A stretch of DNA of 64,000 bases from Erwinia sp. E602 (GCF_018141005.1 NZ_CP046582.1:2728001-2792000), one strand, 5' to 3'. Shown: positions 18,400 to 27,928, numbered from the stretch's first letter. Numbers and translations are program-made. Notes: generated from the letters alone by a model not told the origin.

Positions 18400-18497
18400 A
18401 AAAAGACCAAAGGCCAATCCTGCCTTTGGTCCAGGGAAATGGCTCTTTGCAGAGCCGTGCGCTAAAAGTTGGCATTAATGCAGGCGGTGTGCCTGAC
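18398..18497 (-). ncRNA. sdsR: SdsR (RyeB) small RNA
   Basis: The minus strand carries the conserved SdsR core, including GCCTGCATTAATGCCAACTT, then TTTAGCGCACGGCTCT, AAGAGCC and ATTTCCCTGGACC. It ends in a strong terminator (GACCAAAGGC / GCCTTTGGTC and seven T). SdsR is a sigma-S-dependent Hfq-bound RNA of about 104 nt in E. coli and Salmonella that represses porin and mutS mRNAs. The length here is about 100 nt. CTATCTT (18510-18504), six bases before the presumed start, fits a sigma-S -10. It lies next to yebY, as in E. coli. The terminator overlaps the end of the hicB remnant on the other strand. Confidence 0.93.
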
Positions 18498-18797
18498 TCT
18501 TAAAAGATAGACCACCGGCAGGGGAATTCCAGCCGGTGGAAATGAAGATGTTAACTTAATGTTAGCATTGTGATCGAAGCGGCAGAAACGGGCGTCCGCC
18601 GCCGGAGACTGGCGGCAAAACGCCGTGCGCGCTAACTATACGGCGACCGACAGGAGCAGCAGCAGGTGAGATCGACAGCACGTTCACAACGCTGGCGAGA
18701 CAGGCCGATCATCCGCCGGGCTGAAGTTAACACGGCGTTAACCGTCGCAGCGCGGGTTTACCAACGGCGGCAGAGGAGCCTCCCCCTGCCCCGGCAG
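18498..18797. other. Non-coding stretch between sdsR and yebY
   Basis: No convincing gene. It contains the sdsR promoter and a hairpin with a perfect 8-bp stem (CCACCGGC at 18512-18519, GCCGGTGG at 18532-18539). On the minus strand that hairpin is followed by TCTATCTTTT and could end the copC-copD-yebY transcript just before sdsR begins. In E. coli a second RNA (RyeA) runs opposite SdsR; I could not identify its ends here. Confidence 0.5.
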
Positions 18798-19133
18798 TCA
18801 GTTACAGAGCTTCTCGGCGCGGGCGATAATCGGTGCCAGGCTCTTTTTATGGCCCGGATTGTTCGGGTCATCCGCCAGCACTTTCTCAATCGGCACGCCG
18901 TGCGTCTGCCCGGCCTGCACTTTGGCGATCGCCTCTTCGTTCAATGGATATTGCATCAGCGTACCGTCGTTGATCGCAAACAGCACGTTACCCTTTTCGC
19001 AGCTCAGCATCATCTCTTCGCGGGTAAACGGCCAGTTATCCTTGCCCATATCAAAACGACTGACCGTTTCAACGCCAGCCAGCGCGCTGGTGCTCACGCC
19101 CAGTGCAATAAACAGCAATGCCCAATTTTTCAT
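18798..19133 (-). CDS. yebY: YebY family periplasmic protein (DUF2511)
   Basis: This 111-residue protein has a signal peptide cut after about residue 19 (STSALA|GVETVS). The mature part contains DNWPFTREEMMLSCEKGN, LMQYPLN and DDPNNPGHKKSLAPIIARAEKLC, matching the E. coli YebY pattern. The two conserved cysteines could form a disulfide. The function is not established; the constant position after copC-copD suggests a role in the same copper-related process. It follows copD with a 66-base gap on the same strand. Confidence 0.9.
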   Translation of the reverse strand: MKNWALLFIALGVSTSALAGVETVSRFDMGKDNWPFTREEMMLSCEKGNVLFAINDGTLMQYPLNEEAIAKVQAGQTHGVPIEKVLADDPNNPGHKKSLAPIIARAEKLCN

Positions 19134-19199
19134 TACGATTTTTACCTTAACACGATGTCTTAAGTGTATTTTTTCAGTGCGTCTGTGCGCCGCCAGGGC

Positions 19200-20078
19200 T
19201 CAACCCGGTTGCAGCGTGGCAAACAGGCTCACCGCCAGCAGCGCCAGCGCCGCCAGCACGATTTCCGCCAGCGTAGTACGGATAAACAGCTGCTGTGCCC
19301 GCTGACCGCTGCGCTGAAAACGCGGTACCAGCCAGTAGCGGTTAACCAGCGCGATCAGCGTCATAGCGGCCACCAGAGCGACTTTTACCAGCAGCAGCTG
19401 GCTGTAGAGGCGGAAGCTGGCCGGTGGCCAGCCGAGCAGCAGCAGCGAGTTCAGCACACCGCTCAGCACCACCAGCGCGACCGCCAGATGGCCGTAACGG
19501 GAGAAGCGCATCAGGGTGCGGATGGCATCATAGCGGTGGGCCGCGCCACGCGCTTCGCGCATCACCACCACCAGCGGCAGCAGGCCGCCGGCCCAGAACG
19601 CCGCGCCGATCAGGTGCACCATCTGGTTAACCCGCTGAACGCCCCCTGCCCAGCCGTCCAGCATCGCCGCGTGGCCGACAAACGCCAGACCGGCCAGCTG
19701 CAGCAGCGCCATCAGCAACAGCAGGCGCTGGCCTGCGGCACCGCGCAGCAGCCAGGCCAGGCAGCCGCACAGCGCAATCAGGCACTGCCACTGCCAGACC
19801 CGGCCAAAGCCGGTGTTCAGCACCGCCTGCCAGACCTCAGCGCTGAGCATATCGCCCCAGCCGTCGCCCATCAGCCCGGTCTGGGCCGTCAGCAGCAGCA
19901 GCGTGCTCATCAGCGTCACGCCGCTGGCGGCGACCATCAAGGGGCGTAAACGCCCGCTCAGATGCGGCCGATAGCGCGAAGGCGCCAGCAGGACGGTGTA
20001 AAACCCGGCCCCCGCCAGCGACATCAGCGCGCCAAAGTGCAGCCAGCGGCAGAGAATATAGAGCGCGGTCAGCGACAT
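19200..20078 (-). CDS. copD: CopD family copper-resistance membrane protein (YebZ)
   Basis: This 292-residue integral membrane protein has about eight helices. It begins SLTALYILCRWLHFGALMSL and carries the conserved histidines of the family in VGHAAMLDGWAGGVQRVNQMVHLIGAAFWAGG. CopD proteins are thought to move copper across the inner membrane with periplasmic CopC. Only one base separates its ATG from the copC stop codon, so the genes are coupled. E. coli has the same order, yobA-yebZ-yebY. Confidence 0.92.
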   Translation of the reverse strand: MSLTALYILCRWLHFGALMSLAGAGFYTVLLAPSRYRPHLSGRLRPLMVAASGVTLMSTLLLLTAQTGLMGDGWGDMLSAEVWQAVLNTGFGRVWQWQCLIALCGCLAWLLRGAAGQRLLLLMALLQLAGLAFVGHAAMLDGWAGGVQRVNQMVHLIGAAFWAGGLLPLVVVMREARGAAHRYDAIRTLMRFSRYGHLAVALVVLSGVLNSLLLLGWPPASFRLYSQLLLVKVALVAAMTLIALVNRYWLVPRFQRSGQRAQQLFIRTTLAEIVLAALALLAVSLFATLQPG

Positions 20079-20079
20079 G

Positions 20080-20442
20080 TTACTTCACGGAGAAGCGGTA
20101 GCTTCCTTTGGTCTTGTGGCCGTCCACGGAAAGCACGTGCCACTTCACCTGGTAGCTGCCGCTGGTCAGCGGTTTTTCCAGCGGCACGATCAGCTGACTG
20201 TGCATTTTCGCGTCACGCTGCGCCTTGCCCAGCGCCACCGGCTGTTGATTTGCGGCAGTGACGTCCAGGCCGCTAAAGGCGGGCTCGATATCTTCCGAGA
20301 AGGTCAGCGTCAGCGCCTGCGGCGAGGCGGTAACCACGGCGTCGGCGGCCGGATACTGGGTTTTCAGATGAGCATGAGCGGCGGCCTGTTGCGCGAACAG
20401 CGCGGCAACCAGCAGCCCGGAGACCCTGCAGAAATTACGCAT
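20080..20442 (-). CDS. copC: CopC family periplasmic copper-binding protein (YobA)
   Basis: This 120-residue protein has a signal peptide ending AAA|HAHLKT. The mature N-terminal histidine and the VDGHKTKGSYRF histidine fit the Cu(II)-binding set of CopC beta-barrel proteins. LTFSEDIEPAFSG and KWHVLSVDGH are further family strings. There is no methionine-rich Cu(I) loop, as usual for the short YobA type. It is the first gene of copC-copD-yebY. Confidence 0.93.
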   Translation of the reverse strand: MRNFCRVSGLLVAALFAQQAAAHAHLKTQYPAADAVVTASPQALTLTFSEDIEPAFSGLDVTAANQQPVALGKAQRDAKMHSQLIVPLEKPLTSGSYQVKWHVLSVDGHKTKGSYRFSVK

Positions 20443-20608
20443 ATTGCTTAATCATCCATAACGGGACGCAGCACGTCGCTGCCTGAGGCCGAAAGAATAC
20501 CCCGCTTAAAAACGGGTGTCGAGGCGACAGCGGAGATCAATTGGCCACTAAACTTGCTAATCCGTGCCTTCTGCATTATTTTCTGCCGCAGACTAGCAGG
20601 AGAAGATC

Positions 20609-20839
20609 ATGAGTAACAATCTGGCAACTTTACCGCAGCAGGAAAAGGACAAAATCAACGTCGAGCTGGCCGCCGCCGGCGTGGCGTTTAAGGAACGCTA
20701 CAATATGCCGGCGATCGCCGAGATGGTGGAGCGCGAGCAGCCGGAAGCACTGCGTGACTGGTTCCGCCAGCGGCTGACGCACTACCGGCAGGCGTCGCTG
20801 TCCCTGTCCCGACTGCCGTATGAGCCAAAACAAAAATAG
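20609..20839 (+). CDS. holE: DNA polymerase III theta subunit HolE
   Basis: Theta is a small non-essential subunit of the polymerase III core that binds and stabilises the epsilon proofreading subunit. The 76-residue protein keeps [28 protein letters not shown] and LSRLPYEPK, as in E. coli HolE (also 76 residues). An AGGAGAAG ribosome site precedes the ATG. Confidence 0.96.
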   Translation: MSNNLATLPQQEKDKINVELAAAGVAFKERYNMPAIAEMVEREQPEALRDWFRQRLTHYRQASLSLSRLPYEPKQK

Positions 20840-20957
20840 CGCGTTGCTCCGTTCCATTCCGCCATATCAACCCAAACAAAAACAGGGTGGTGCGTTTCGT
20901 TCACGCCCGACTTGCGTTACGCTGTCAGCCTCTGTTTCAGGTTGAAAGGTAAGGTCA

Positions 20958-21716
20958 ATGTCCGGCTGGAATATCGCTGCTGCACAGTCAGGCTCGCGCG
21001 CGGGCAATATCACATGGAATATTGAGCACCACCTGGCGTTTATCCGCCAGGCTGCCGAACTTAACGTCGATCTGCTGGTGTTCCCGGAGCTGTCGCTGAC
21101 CGGCTATGAGCTGCCGCTGATGGTGGAGCTGGCGATGGCCGCGGACGATCCCCGCCTGCAGGTGTTTGCGGACGCAGCACAGCAGTACGGGATGAGTATC
21201 TGTGTTGGCCTGCCGTTGAAAAACCAGCAGGATGTGATGCTCTCTGCCGCCACCTTCCTCGCGGACGGCACGCGTTTTGCCTACAGCAAGCGCAACCTGT
21301 TTGGCGACGAGCGGCAGATTTTCAGCCAGGGCAGCCCGGTGCCGATGTTCGGCCAGCCGCAGCAGAACGTGGTGCTGGCGATCTGCGCCGACATCAGCGT
21401 CGAACAGTTCGCCCGCGACGCCGCGCAGCAGGGGGCCGATCTCTATGCCACCAGCGTGCTGGTATCAGAAAAGGGATATGAAGCCGACTGCGCGCTGCTG
21501 GGCCGCTGGTCAGAGACGTATCAGATGGCGGTACTGATGGCCAACCATGCCTGGCCGACCGGCGCCTACGTCTCTGCCGGCAAGAGCGCGTTCTGGAGCC
21601 CCGACGGGCAGCAGGTGGTGCGCGGTGGCGACGGTGAGCAGCTGATTATCGCCCGCCGCCAGGGCAGCCAGTGGCACGGCGAAGTGCATGCGCTGCACGC
21701 CACGGCGGAGCGCTAG
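20958..21716 (+). CDS. Carbon-nitrogen hydrolase (nitrilase family)
   Basis: This 252-residue cytoplasmic enzyme of the nitrilase/omega-amidase superfamily carries the Glu-Lys-Cys catalytic triad: Glu44 in VFPELSLTGYE, Lys111 in YSKRNLFGDER and Cys143 in AICADIS. It should hydrolyse an amide or nitrile bond; the substrate is unknown. The second glutamate seen in many family members lies in KRNLFGDERQIF. A strong ribosome site (AAAGGTAAGG) precedes the ATG. It stands between holE and exoX, where E. coli has no such gene, and could be co-transcribed with exoX, which starts 12 bases after its stop. Confidence 0.88.
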   Translation: MSGWNIAAAQSGSRAGNITWNIEHHLAFIRQAAELNVDLLVFPELSLTGYELPLMVELAMAADDPRLQVFADAAQQYGMSICVGLPLKNQQDVMLSAATFLADGTRFAYSKRNLFGDERQIFSQGSPVPMFGQPQQNVVLAICADISVEQFARDAAQQGADLYATSVLVSEKGYEADCALLGRWSETYQMAVLMANHAWPTGAYVSAGKSAFWSPDGQQVVRGGDGEQLIIARRQGSQWHGEVHALHATAER

Positions 21717-21728
21717 AAAGGAGTGAGT

Positions 21729-22394
21729 ATGTTACGAGTGATCGACACCGAAACCTGCGGTCTGCAGGGCGGCATTGTCGAAGTGGCCTCGGTGGACGTG
21801 GTCGACGGGCAGATCGTTAACCCGATGAGCGACCTGATCCTGCCGGACCGGCCAATTGGCCGCCAGGCGATGGCCATTCACCGCATTACCGAAGCGATGG
21901 TGCGCGGCAAGCCGACCATCGAGCAGGCGATCGGCCGTTATCACGGCAGCGCGTTTTACGTTGCGCACAACGCCAGCTTTGACCGGCGGATGCTGCCGGA
22001 GATGCACGGAGAGTGGATCTGTACCATGACCCTCGCCCGCGCGCTGTGGCCGGGGCGCAAGTACGGCAACCAGGCGCTGCGCGAGTCGCTGCAGCTGGAG
22101 GTGTCACCGCCGCCGGAGCTGCACGCCCACCGGGCGCTGTACGACTGCTACGTCACCGCCGCGCTGCTGATACGCATCATGGACTACAGCGGCTGGGATG
22201 CTGCGGAAATGCTGCGCCGCATGCAGGTCAAAGGCTCGGTCAACAGCCTGCCGTTTGGTAAGTATCGCGGGCAGAAGGTTGACGACGTGGCGAAAAAAGA
22301 TCCGGGATACTGTCAGTGGATGCTGAAAAATATCCCGGACCTGAAGCCCGACCTGCGCGGTGCCCTGCTGCGCGCCTTAAGCGCCGCCGATTAA
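21729..22394 (+). CDS. exoX: Exodeoxyribonuclease X
   Basis: ExoX is a DnaQ-like 3'-5' exonuclease that acts in mismatch repair and UV repair. The 221-residue protein has Exo I in [12 protein letters not shown], Exo II in [14 protein letters not shown] and Exo III in [11 protein letters not shown], the DEDDh arrangement. A C-terminal [21 protein letters not shown] segment follows. The ATG at 21729 has an AAGGAG site 5 bases upstream, so it is preferred over the GTG at 21723 that overlaps that site. The stop overlaps that of convergent ptrB in the shared bases TTAA. Confidence 0.95.
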   Translation: MLRVIDTETCGLQGGIVEVASVDVVDGQIVNPMSDLILPDRPIGRQAMAIHRITEAMVRGKPTIEQAIGRYHGSAFYVAHNASFDRRMLPEMHGEWICTMTLARALWPGRKYGNQALRESLQLEVSPPPELHAHRALYDCYVTAALLIRIMDYSGWDAAEMLRRMQVKGSVNSLPFGKYRGQKVDDVAKKDPGYCQWMLKNIPDLKPDLRGALLRALSAAD

Positions 22395-24451
22395 GCGGCC
22401 GGGCCGGCGAGCGTTCCGTTCGCCAGCCCAATCAGGAAGGCGTACTCCAGCGCCACCTCTTCCCACACCTTATAACGCCCCGATTTGCCGCCGTGGCCGG
22501 CATCCATATCGGTGTGCAGCACCAGCAGATGGTCATCAGTTTTCAGCTCACGCAGTTTTGCCACCCATTTGGCCGGCTCCCAGAACTGTACCTGCGAGTC
22601 GTGTAGCCCGGTGGTCACCAGCAGATGCGGATAGGCCTGCGCGGTGACGTTGTCGTACGGGCTGTACTGACGAATATAGCGGTAGTACTGCTCGTCGGCC
22701 GGGTTGCCCCACTCATCGTATTCGCCGGTGGTCAGTGGAATGCTCTCATCCAGCATGGTGGTCACCACGTCAACAAACGGCACCTGAGCCACCACGCCGT
22801 GGAAGCGCGCGGGCTGCTGGTTGATCACCGTGCCCATCAGCAGGCCACCGGCGCTGCCGCCCATCGCGTAGAGTTTTGCCGGATCGCCGTAACCCTGTGC
22901 CACCAGCGCCTCGGTCAGGTCGATAAAGTCGTTAAAGGTGTTCATCTTGTTCAGCAGGCGGCCGTCGTCATACCACTGCTGCCCCATCTCGCCGCCGCCG
23001 CGGATATGGGTCAGGGCGAAGACAAAGCCGCGGTCGAGCAGGCTGAGGCGGCTGGCGCTGAAATCCGCATCCATGCTGCTGCCGTACGAGCCGTAGCCGT
23101 AGACCAGCAGCGGGTTGTGGCCCGGTGTATAGCTGTCCTGGCGGTAAACCAGCGACACCGGCACCTCAACGCCGTCGCGCATGGTCACCCAGTGGCGCTC
23201 GCTGCGGTAACGCGTGGCGTCAAAACCTTTCACCTCGGTCTGCTTCAGCACGCTGCGTTCGCCGCTGTCCATATCCAGCTCGTAGAGGGTATCCGGCGTG
23301 GTCATCGACGAGTAGCCGTAGCGCAGCTTGCTGGTCTCCGGCTCCGGGTTGTGGCCCACCCAGGTAACGTAGGTCGGATCGTCGAAGGCGATACGCACCT
23401 CTTTGCCGTTCTGCCAGTGGATCTGCCGCAGGCTGGTCAGCCCGCGCTGGCGCTCTTCCACCACCAGCCAGTCGCGGAACAGGCTGTAGCCCTCCAGCAC
23501 GATATCCCCCCGCGGGGCGATCACCGGCTGCCAGGCCGCGTCATCCGCGGTTGCGCTGCGGTAAAGGCCAAAGTTTTTCCCGTCGCGGTTGGAGCGGATA
23601 AAGAACTGCTGCTGGTAGTGATCGACGCTGTACTCATGATCTTTACGCCGCGGGCTGAACAGCTGCGGCTGCGCCTGCGGATCGCCGGCGTCCAGCAGCA
23701 GGATCTCGCTGGTGGTACTGCTGTTAAGCGAGATGGCGATGTACTGCTCAGAGGTGGTTTTATATACGCCGACGTAAAAGGTATCGTCCGCCTCTTCATA
23801 CACCAGCTGGTCCTGCTGCTGCGGGGTGCCGAGGGTATGTCGCCACACCTGGTACGGCAGCAGCGTCTGCGGGTGCTTACGCACGTAGTAGAGCGTCTGC
23901 GAGTCGTTGGCCCAGGTCATGCTGCTGGAGACCTGCTCCAGCACCTCGTCATACTGACGATCGGTGCTGAGATTACGCAGGCGAATGCTGTAGATACGGC
24001 GTGAGAGGAAATCCTCCGCCAGCGCCAGAATCTGGTTATCACGGCTGATGGCCATGCCGCCCAGCGTATAGAATTCGCTGTCCGCCGCGCGCTGATTGCC
24101 GTCGACCAGCGTCTGCCACTGCTCCGGCGTGGCGGTATCCGCCGGCTGGCGGCTGTGGATCGCGTACTCGTCGCCCTCTTCAAAGCGGCTCTGGTAACGC
24201 CAGCCGCGCTTCACATAGGGCACCGACTGGTCACGCGGCGGAATACGATCGACAATCTCTTTCAGCAGCTCGGCCTGCAGCGCCTGCTGCGGGGCCAGCA
24301 GCTGCTGACCGTAATCGTTCTCAGCCTGCAGCCAGGCCAGCACTTCCGGGTCAGCGCGCTCGTCGTCACGCATCCAGTAGTAGTTGTCGGTACGGGTTTC
24401 ACCATGCAGGGTCATCTGATGGGGGATTTTTTTCGCTAATGGAGGGGTCAT
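22391..24451 (-). CDS. ptrB: Oligopeptidase B
   Basis: PtrB is a cytoplasmic serine peptidase (S9A) that cuts short peptides after Arg or Lys. From the ATG at 24451 it has 686 residues, the E. coli length, starting [13 protein letters not shown]. An N-terminal seven-bladed propeller is followed by the alpha/beta hydrolase domain. That domain has the nucleophile in [10 protein letters not shown] and the catalytic histidine in [11 protein letters not shown] longer frame to 24535 adds a low-complexity stretch without a suitable ribosome site. It converges on exoX and shares stop-codon bases with it. Confidence 0.96.
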   Translation of the reverse strand: MTPPLAKKIPHQMTLHGETRTDNYYWMRDDERADPEVLAWLQAENDYGQQLLAPQQALQAELLKEIVDRIPPRDQSVPYVKRGWRYQSRFEEGDEYAIHSRQPADTATPEQWQTLVDGNQRAADSEFYTLGGMAISRDNQILALAEDFLSRRIYSIRLRNLSTDRQYDEVLEQVSSSMTWANDSQTLYYVRKHPQTLLPYQVWRHTLGTPQQQDQLVYEEADDTFYVGVYKTTSEQYIAISLNSSTTSEILLLDAGDPQAQPQLFSPRRKDHEYSVDHYQQQFFIRSNRDGKNFGLYRSATADDAAWQPVIAPRGDIVLEGYSLFRDWLVVEERQRGLTSLRQIHWQNGKEVRIAFDDPTYVTWVGHNPEPETSKLRYGYSSMTTPDTLYELDMDSGERSVLKQTEVKGFDATRYRSERHWVTMRDGVEVPVSLVYRQDSYTPGHNPLLVYGYGSYGSSMDADFSASRLSLLDRGFVFALTHIRGGGEMGQQWYDDGRLLNKMNTFNDFIDLTEALVAQGYGDPAKLYAMGGSAGGLLMGTVINQQPARFHGVVAQVPFVDVVTTMLDESIPLTTGEYDEWGNPADEQYYRYIRQYSPYDNVTAQAYPHLLVTTGLHDSQVQFWEPAKWVAKLRELKTDDHLLVLHTDMDAGHGGKSGRYKVWEEVALEYAFLIGLANGTLAGPAA

Positions 24452-24576
24452 AGTCTCTTCGCGGTTGCTGTGCCTGTCTGAAAGACTGGCAGTAAGCGGA
24501 CGAAATGCCAAGGAATTATGCGGGTGGGAACACAAAAAGGTCGGGCGACGGGAAATCGCCCGGCTCAGCGTCAGCG

Positions 24577-25227
24577 TCAGGCAATAAGTTTCAGTTTCTC
24601 TTCGCGGATGTCACCCAGAATCGAATCCCGCACGTCCTGCGGAATGTTCAGCGCGTCACCCAGCGCCTGCAGGTAGCTGCGCTCCATAAAGTGGTCGGCG
24701 TCAATCACCAGGTTGCTGAGGAAATAGACCTCCAGCGCCTCTTCTTCATTTTTGACATCCGCCGCCAGCCGCTGTGGATCCAGCGGACGCTCAATCGCCT
24801 GCTGCACCAGCCGTTCGGCCTGTTCGCCGAGGCCCGACTGGCGGATATGTTCATCGATGGCCTGACGCTCTGAGCTGTCGATATGGCCATCGCTTTTGGC
24901 GGCAAACACCAGCGCTTCAATCAGCCGTTCGGCGCGGCGGTCCACCGGCGTGCTCTGCTGACCGAACTGCGGCTGGTCGCGGTGGGTTTCGCTGACCCGC
25001 TGCTTGTACCTGTTCCACAGCACAGCACCCGCCGCCGCGCTACCGCCAATGATCAGCGCATTTTTGCCGTACTTAGCCAGCAGATTACGTGACGACTTGC
25101 TGGCAATCAGCATGCCCGCCAGCCCGCCCAGCGCGCCGGGAGCCAGCATTTTGCTCAGCCCTTCTCCGCCGGAGGATTTACCCGCCTTACCCAGTACCGA
25201 TTGAATCTGCTGTAACCAGTTGCTCAT
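24577..25227 (-). CDS. yebE: YebE family inner-membrane protein (DUF533, TerB-like)
   Basis: This 216-residue protein has a Gly/Ala-rich hydrophobic region (about residues 29-68, with [18 protein letters not shown] and [17 protein letters not shown]). The C-terminal half is TerB-like, with acidic motifs ([17 protein letters not shown]) that resemble metal-binding TerB domains. E. coli YebE (219 residues) is a Cpx-controlled envelope protein of unknown function. The gene is monocistronic. Confidence 0.9.
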   Translation of the reverse strand: MSNWLQQIQSVLGKAGKSSGGEGLSKMLAPGALGGLAGMLIASKSSRNLLAKYGKNALIIGGSAAAGAVLWNRYKQRVSETHRDQPQFGQQSTPVDRRAERLIEALVFAAKSDGHIDSSERQAIDEHIRQSGLGEQAERLVQQAIERPLDPQRLAADVKNEEEALEVYFLSNLVIDADHFMERSYLQALGDALNIPQDVRDSILGDIREEKLKLIA

Positions 25228-25404
25228 AGTGGTTCCTTCTGGCCGAAAAACACCACAATAGGCGAAGGCGCGTCAGGAAACGTCAAAGGATGCAAAGGCC
25301 GGTTAAAGAAGATGCCGCCATAGCGCTTTCGGGCGCTGAACTTGCCGGACCGCTACAGGGCTTCTACTCTGTACTACCTGGTTCGTAAGTTTTCAGGAGC
25401 ACTG

Positions 25405-26235
25405 ATGACGCAGCACGCTTCCCCGCTGTTTCTTAACACCATTCTCACCGGCGGCACGCCGCAGCAGAAGCTGCGTGCGGCGAAGTCAGCGGGCTTTGAT
25501 CAGGTTGAACTGTGGCAACAGGATGTGCAGGCCGCCGGCGGGGGTGCCTTCACGCTGGCGCCGCTGCTGCACGAACTGCAGCTGGGGCTGACCGACTATC
25601 AGGTATTGCTGGATTTTGACGGCGCGCGCGGCGACAAACGTGAGGATAAGCGACGTGAGGCGCTGACGATGATGGACAACGCCGTTAAGCTGGGAGCAAA
25701 CACGATACTGACCCCAGCCTCCACCGATCCCTGCTGCGATGCCGGCTGCGTACTGCAGGACCTGCGCTGGCTGACGGCACAGGCGGCAGAGCGCGGGTTG
25801 CGGGTCGCCTATGAAGCGATGGCCTGGAGCCAGCATATCAATACCACCGATGCCGCCTGGCATCTGATACAAAAGACCGGCGCCGGAAATATCGGGCTGG
25901 TGGTGGATGCCTTTCATATCTTTGCCGGCGGGCGGACGCTTGACGATCTGGCGGGGATCCCGGCGGAAAAAATTTACCTGGTGCAGCTGTCAGATCTCAG
26001 CACCCGGCCGCAGAAAAACCAGCTGGTTGAAACCGCGCGTCACCATCGCCTGTTACCCGGCGAGGGAAACTTCCCCCTGACATCGCTGCTGCAGCACCTG
26101 AAAACGCTGGATTATCGCGGCCCCGTCGGGCTGGAGGTATTTAATGACGAGCGCCAGGCAGCCGATGCGCATCTGACGGCTGATGCGGCAATGCAGTCAC
26201 TGCGCAGGGTGCTGGACAGCGCAGGCTATCGGTAG
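25405..26235 (+). CDS. Sugar phosphate isomerase/epimerase (xylose isomerase-like TIM barrel)
   Basis: The 276-residue protein from the ATG at 25405 (CAGGAG site upstream) has the AP-endonuclease-2 / xylose isomerase-like barrel pattern. The features are GFDQVELWQQDV with the first metal Glu, LRVAYEAMAWSQHINT, IGLVVDAFHIFAGG with Asp and His ligands, VQLSDLS and HHRLLPGEGNFP, and a final Glu in GPVGLEVFNDE. Such proteins isomerise or epimerise sugars or dehydrate related acids. The YEAMAWSQHI and PGEGNFP strings recall the 3-dehydroshikimate dehydratase-like branch, but that assignment is uncertain. No E. coli counterpart occurs at this locus. Confidence 0.8.
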   Translation: MTQHASPLFLNTILTGGTPQQKLRAAKSAGFDQVELWQQDVQAAGGGAFTLAPLLHELQLGLTDYQVLLDFDGARGDKREDKRREALTMMDNAVKLGANTILTPASTDPCCDAGCVLQDLRWLTAQAAERGLRVAYEAMAWSQHINTTDAAWHLIQKTGAGNIGLVVDAFHIFAGGRTLDDLAGIPAEKIYLVQLSDLSTRPQKNQLVETARHHRLLPGEGNFPLTSLLQHLKTLDYRGPVGLEVFNDERQAADAHLTADAAMQSLRRVLDSAGYR

Positions 26236-26282
26236 TAAAAAATGCTCCCCGTCATTATGCCGACCTGACGCCCGGTCAGCCA

Positions 26283-26579
26283 TCAGGCCGATTTTACCGC
26301 GCGCAGCGTAGTGGCGTCGTCTTCGGCGCTGTCGCTGCTCTCTTCCGGCAGCTTGCCGCTGCGCAGGATATGCTGCAGGGCGTCTTTGTTCTCCGCCAGG
26401 AACAGGCCCAGCGCCTCGCCCTGCTGTTCGTCCAGTTCAAGCTGGCTGGTGGTTAACCAGTCAGAGAACACTTCCGCCATATCGAGCATTTTGTCGTACG
26501 CATCGGCTTCCTTCTTGCTGGCAAAAGTCATCTTTTCCTCACCTTTTCTGACGACAACGTATTTAATCTCAACAGCCAT
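26283..26579 (-). CDS. yebG: SOS-induced protein YebG
   Basis: YebG is a small DNA-damage-inducible protein of unknown function. The 98-residue product from the ATG at 26579 starts MAVEIKYVVVRKGEEKM, followed by KKEADAYDKMLDMAEVF and an acidic C-terminal half, close to E. coli YebG (96 residues). An in-frame ATG nine bases earlier is less likely given the conserved N-terminus. A LexA box ends 19 bases before the start. It is divergent from purT, as in E. coli. Confidence 0.95.
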   Translation of the reverse strand: MAVEIKYVVVRKGEEKMTFASKKEADAYDKMLDMAEVFSDWLTTSQLELDEQQGEALGLFLAENKDALQHILRSGKLPEESSDSAEDDATTLRAVKSA

Positions 26580-26597
26580 GATGTTCACTCCGGTTAA

Positions 26598-26613
26598 CTG
26601 TGTTTATATACAG
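26598..26613 (-). promoter_or_regulatory. LexA (SOS) box of yebG
   Basis: CTGTGTTTATATACAG matches CTGT-N8-ACAG, and TA follows on the 3' side as in strong boxes. It lies in the yebG-purT intergenic region, next to the yebG start. Confidence 0.9.
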
Positions 26614-26660
26614 TATAACAGCAACGGTTTTTTGACTCAAGCTTCCCGTAACAGATGATC

Positions 26661-26676
26661 GCGCAAACGTTTTCGT
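26661..26676 (+). promoter_or_regulatory. PurR operator of purT
   Basis: GCGCAAACGTTTTCGT differs from the PurR consensus ACGCAAACGTTTGCGT at two positions. TATACT immediately after (26679-26684) can serve as the -10 of purT. purT is a PurR-regulated gene in E. coli. Confidence 0.85.
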
Positions 26677-26718
26677 TTATACTGCGCGCGTTATTTTTCA
26701 TCCAATCAGGTAGACATT

Positions 26719-27897
26719 ATGACGACTTTAGGAACCGCGCTGCGCCCTGCTGCGACACGCGTAATGCTGTTAGGATCGGGCGAGCTGGGTAAAGAAGTGG
26801 CCCTGGAGTGCCAGCGTCTTGGGGTGGAAGTGATCGCCGTCGATCGCTATGCCGATGCGCCAGCGATGCACGTGGCTCACCGCAGCCACGTTATCAATAT
26901 GCTGGACGGCGCCGCGCTCGCCGCGCTGGTTGCCCTTGAGAAGCCCGACTTTGTGGTGCCTGAAATTGAAGCCATCGCTACCGATATGCTGATTGAGCTG
27001 GAAAAGCAGGGCCAGCACGTGGTGCCGACCGCCCGCGCGGCCAGACTGACCATGAACCGCGAAGGCATCCGTCGCCTGGCGGCCGAAGAACTGGCGCTGC
27101 CGACCTCAACCTACCGCTTCGCCGACAGCCACGCGGCGTTTCTTGCCGCCGCCGATGAAATCGGCTTCCCGTGCATCGTCAAGCCGGTGATGAGCTCGTC
27201 CGGCAAAGGCCAGAGCTTTATCCGTGATGCGGCTCAGCTGGATGCGGCCTGGGAGTACGCCCAGCAGGGCGGCCGCGCCGGTGCCGGGCGGGTGATTGTC
27301 GAAGGCGTGGTGAAATTCGATTTCGAAATCACCCTGCTGACCATCAGTGCGGTAGACGGTATCCACTTCTGCGCGCCGATCGGCCACCGTCAGGAAGAGG
27401 GCGACTATCGCGAATCCTGGCAGCCGCAGCAGATGAGCGCGCTGGCGCTGGAACGTGCCCAGGCAATCGCAGAAAAAGTGGTCACCGCCCTCGGCGGCCG
27501 CGGCCTGTTCGGCGTCGAGCTGTTTGTCTGTGGTGATGAAGTGGTGTTCAGCGAAGTGTCACCGCGCCCGCACGATACCGGCATGGTTACGCTGATCTCG
27601 CAGGACGTTTCCGAATTCGCCCTGCACGTGCGCGCCTTCCTCGGCCTGCCGGTTGGCGGCATTCGCCAGTACGGCCCGTCGGCCTCGGCGGTGATCCTGC
27701 CGGAGCTGGACAGCGACAACGTACAGTTTGGCAATCTCTCCGCCGCGCTGGGTGCCGGCCTGCAGCTGCGCCTGTTCGGCAAGCCGGAAGTGCGCGGTCA
27801 GCGTCGTATGGGCGTAGCGCTGGCCACCGGCGACAACGTTGATGAAGCGGTCGCCCGCGCGGTGGCGGCAGCGGCCAGCGTGAAGGTCAGCGGCTAA
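26719..27897 (+). CDS. purT: Formate-dependent phosphoribosylglycinamide formyltransferase PurT
   Basis: PurT makes formyl-GAR from GAR, formate and ATP in purine synthesis, an alternative to folate-dependent PurN. The 392-residue ATP-grasp protein has the N-terminal [20 protein letters not shown], the ATP-binding [16 protein letters not shown] and the metal-binding [15 protein letters not shown]. Length and motifs match E. coli PurT (392). A PurR site lies upstream and a GC-rich hairpin downstream. Confidence 0.97.
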   Translation: MTTLGTALRPAATRVMLLGSGELGKEVALECQRLGVEVIAVDRYADAPAMHVAHRSHVINMLDGAALAALVALEKPDFVVPEIEAIATDMLIELEKQGQHVVPTARAARLTMNREGIRRLAAEELALPTSTYRFADSHAAFLAAADEIGFPCIVKPVMSSSGKGQSFIRDAAQLDAAWEYAQQGGRAGAGRVIVEGVVKFDFEITLLTISAVDGIHFCAPIGHRQEEGDYRESWQPQQMSALALERAQAIAEKVVTALGGRGLFGVELFVCGDEVVFSEVSPRPHDTGMVTLISQDVSEFALHVRAFLGLPVGGIRQYGPSASAVILPELDSDNVQFGNLSAALGAGLQLRLFGKPEVRGQRRMGVALATGDNVDEAVARAVAAAASVKVSG

Positions 27898-27906
27898 CGC
27901 CGAATC

Positions 27907-27928
27907 CGGGGCGGTGTGCGCCGCCCCG
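27907..27928. terminator. GC-rich hairpin between purT and eda
   Basis: CGGGGCGG and CCGCCCCG form a perfect 8-bp stem between these convergent genes. Neither side has a clear T-run, so its strength as a terminator is uncertain. Confidence 0.45.
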
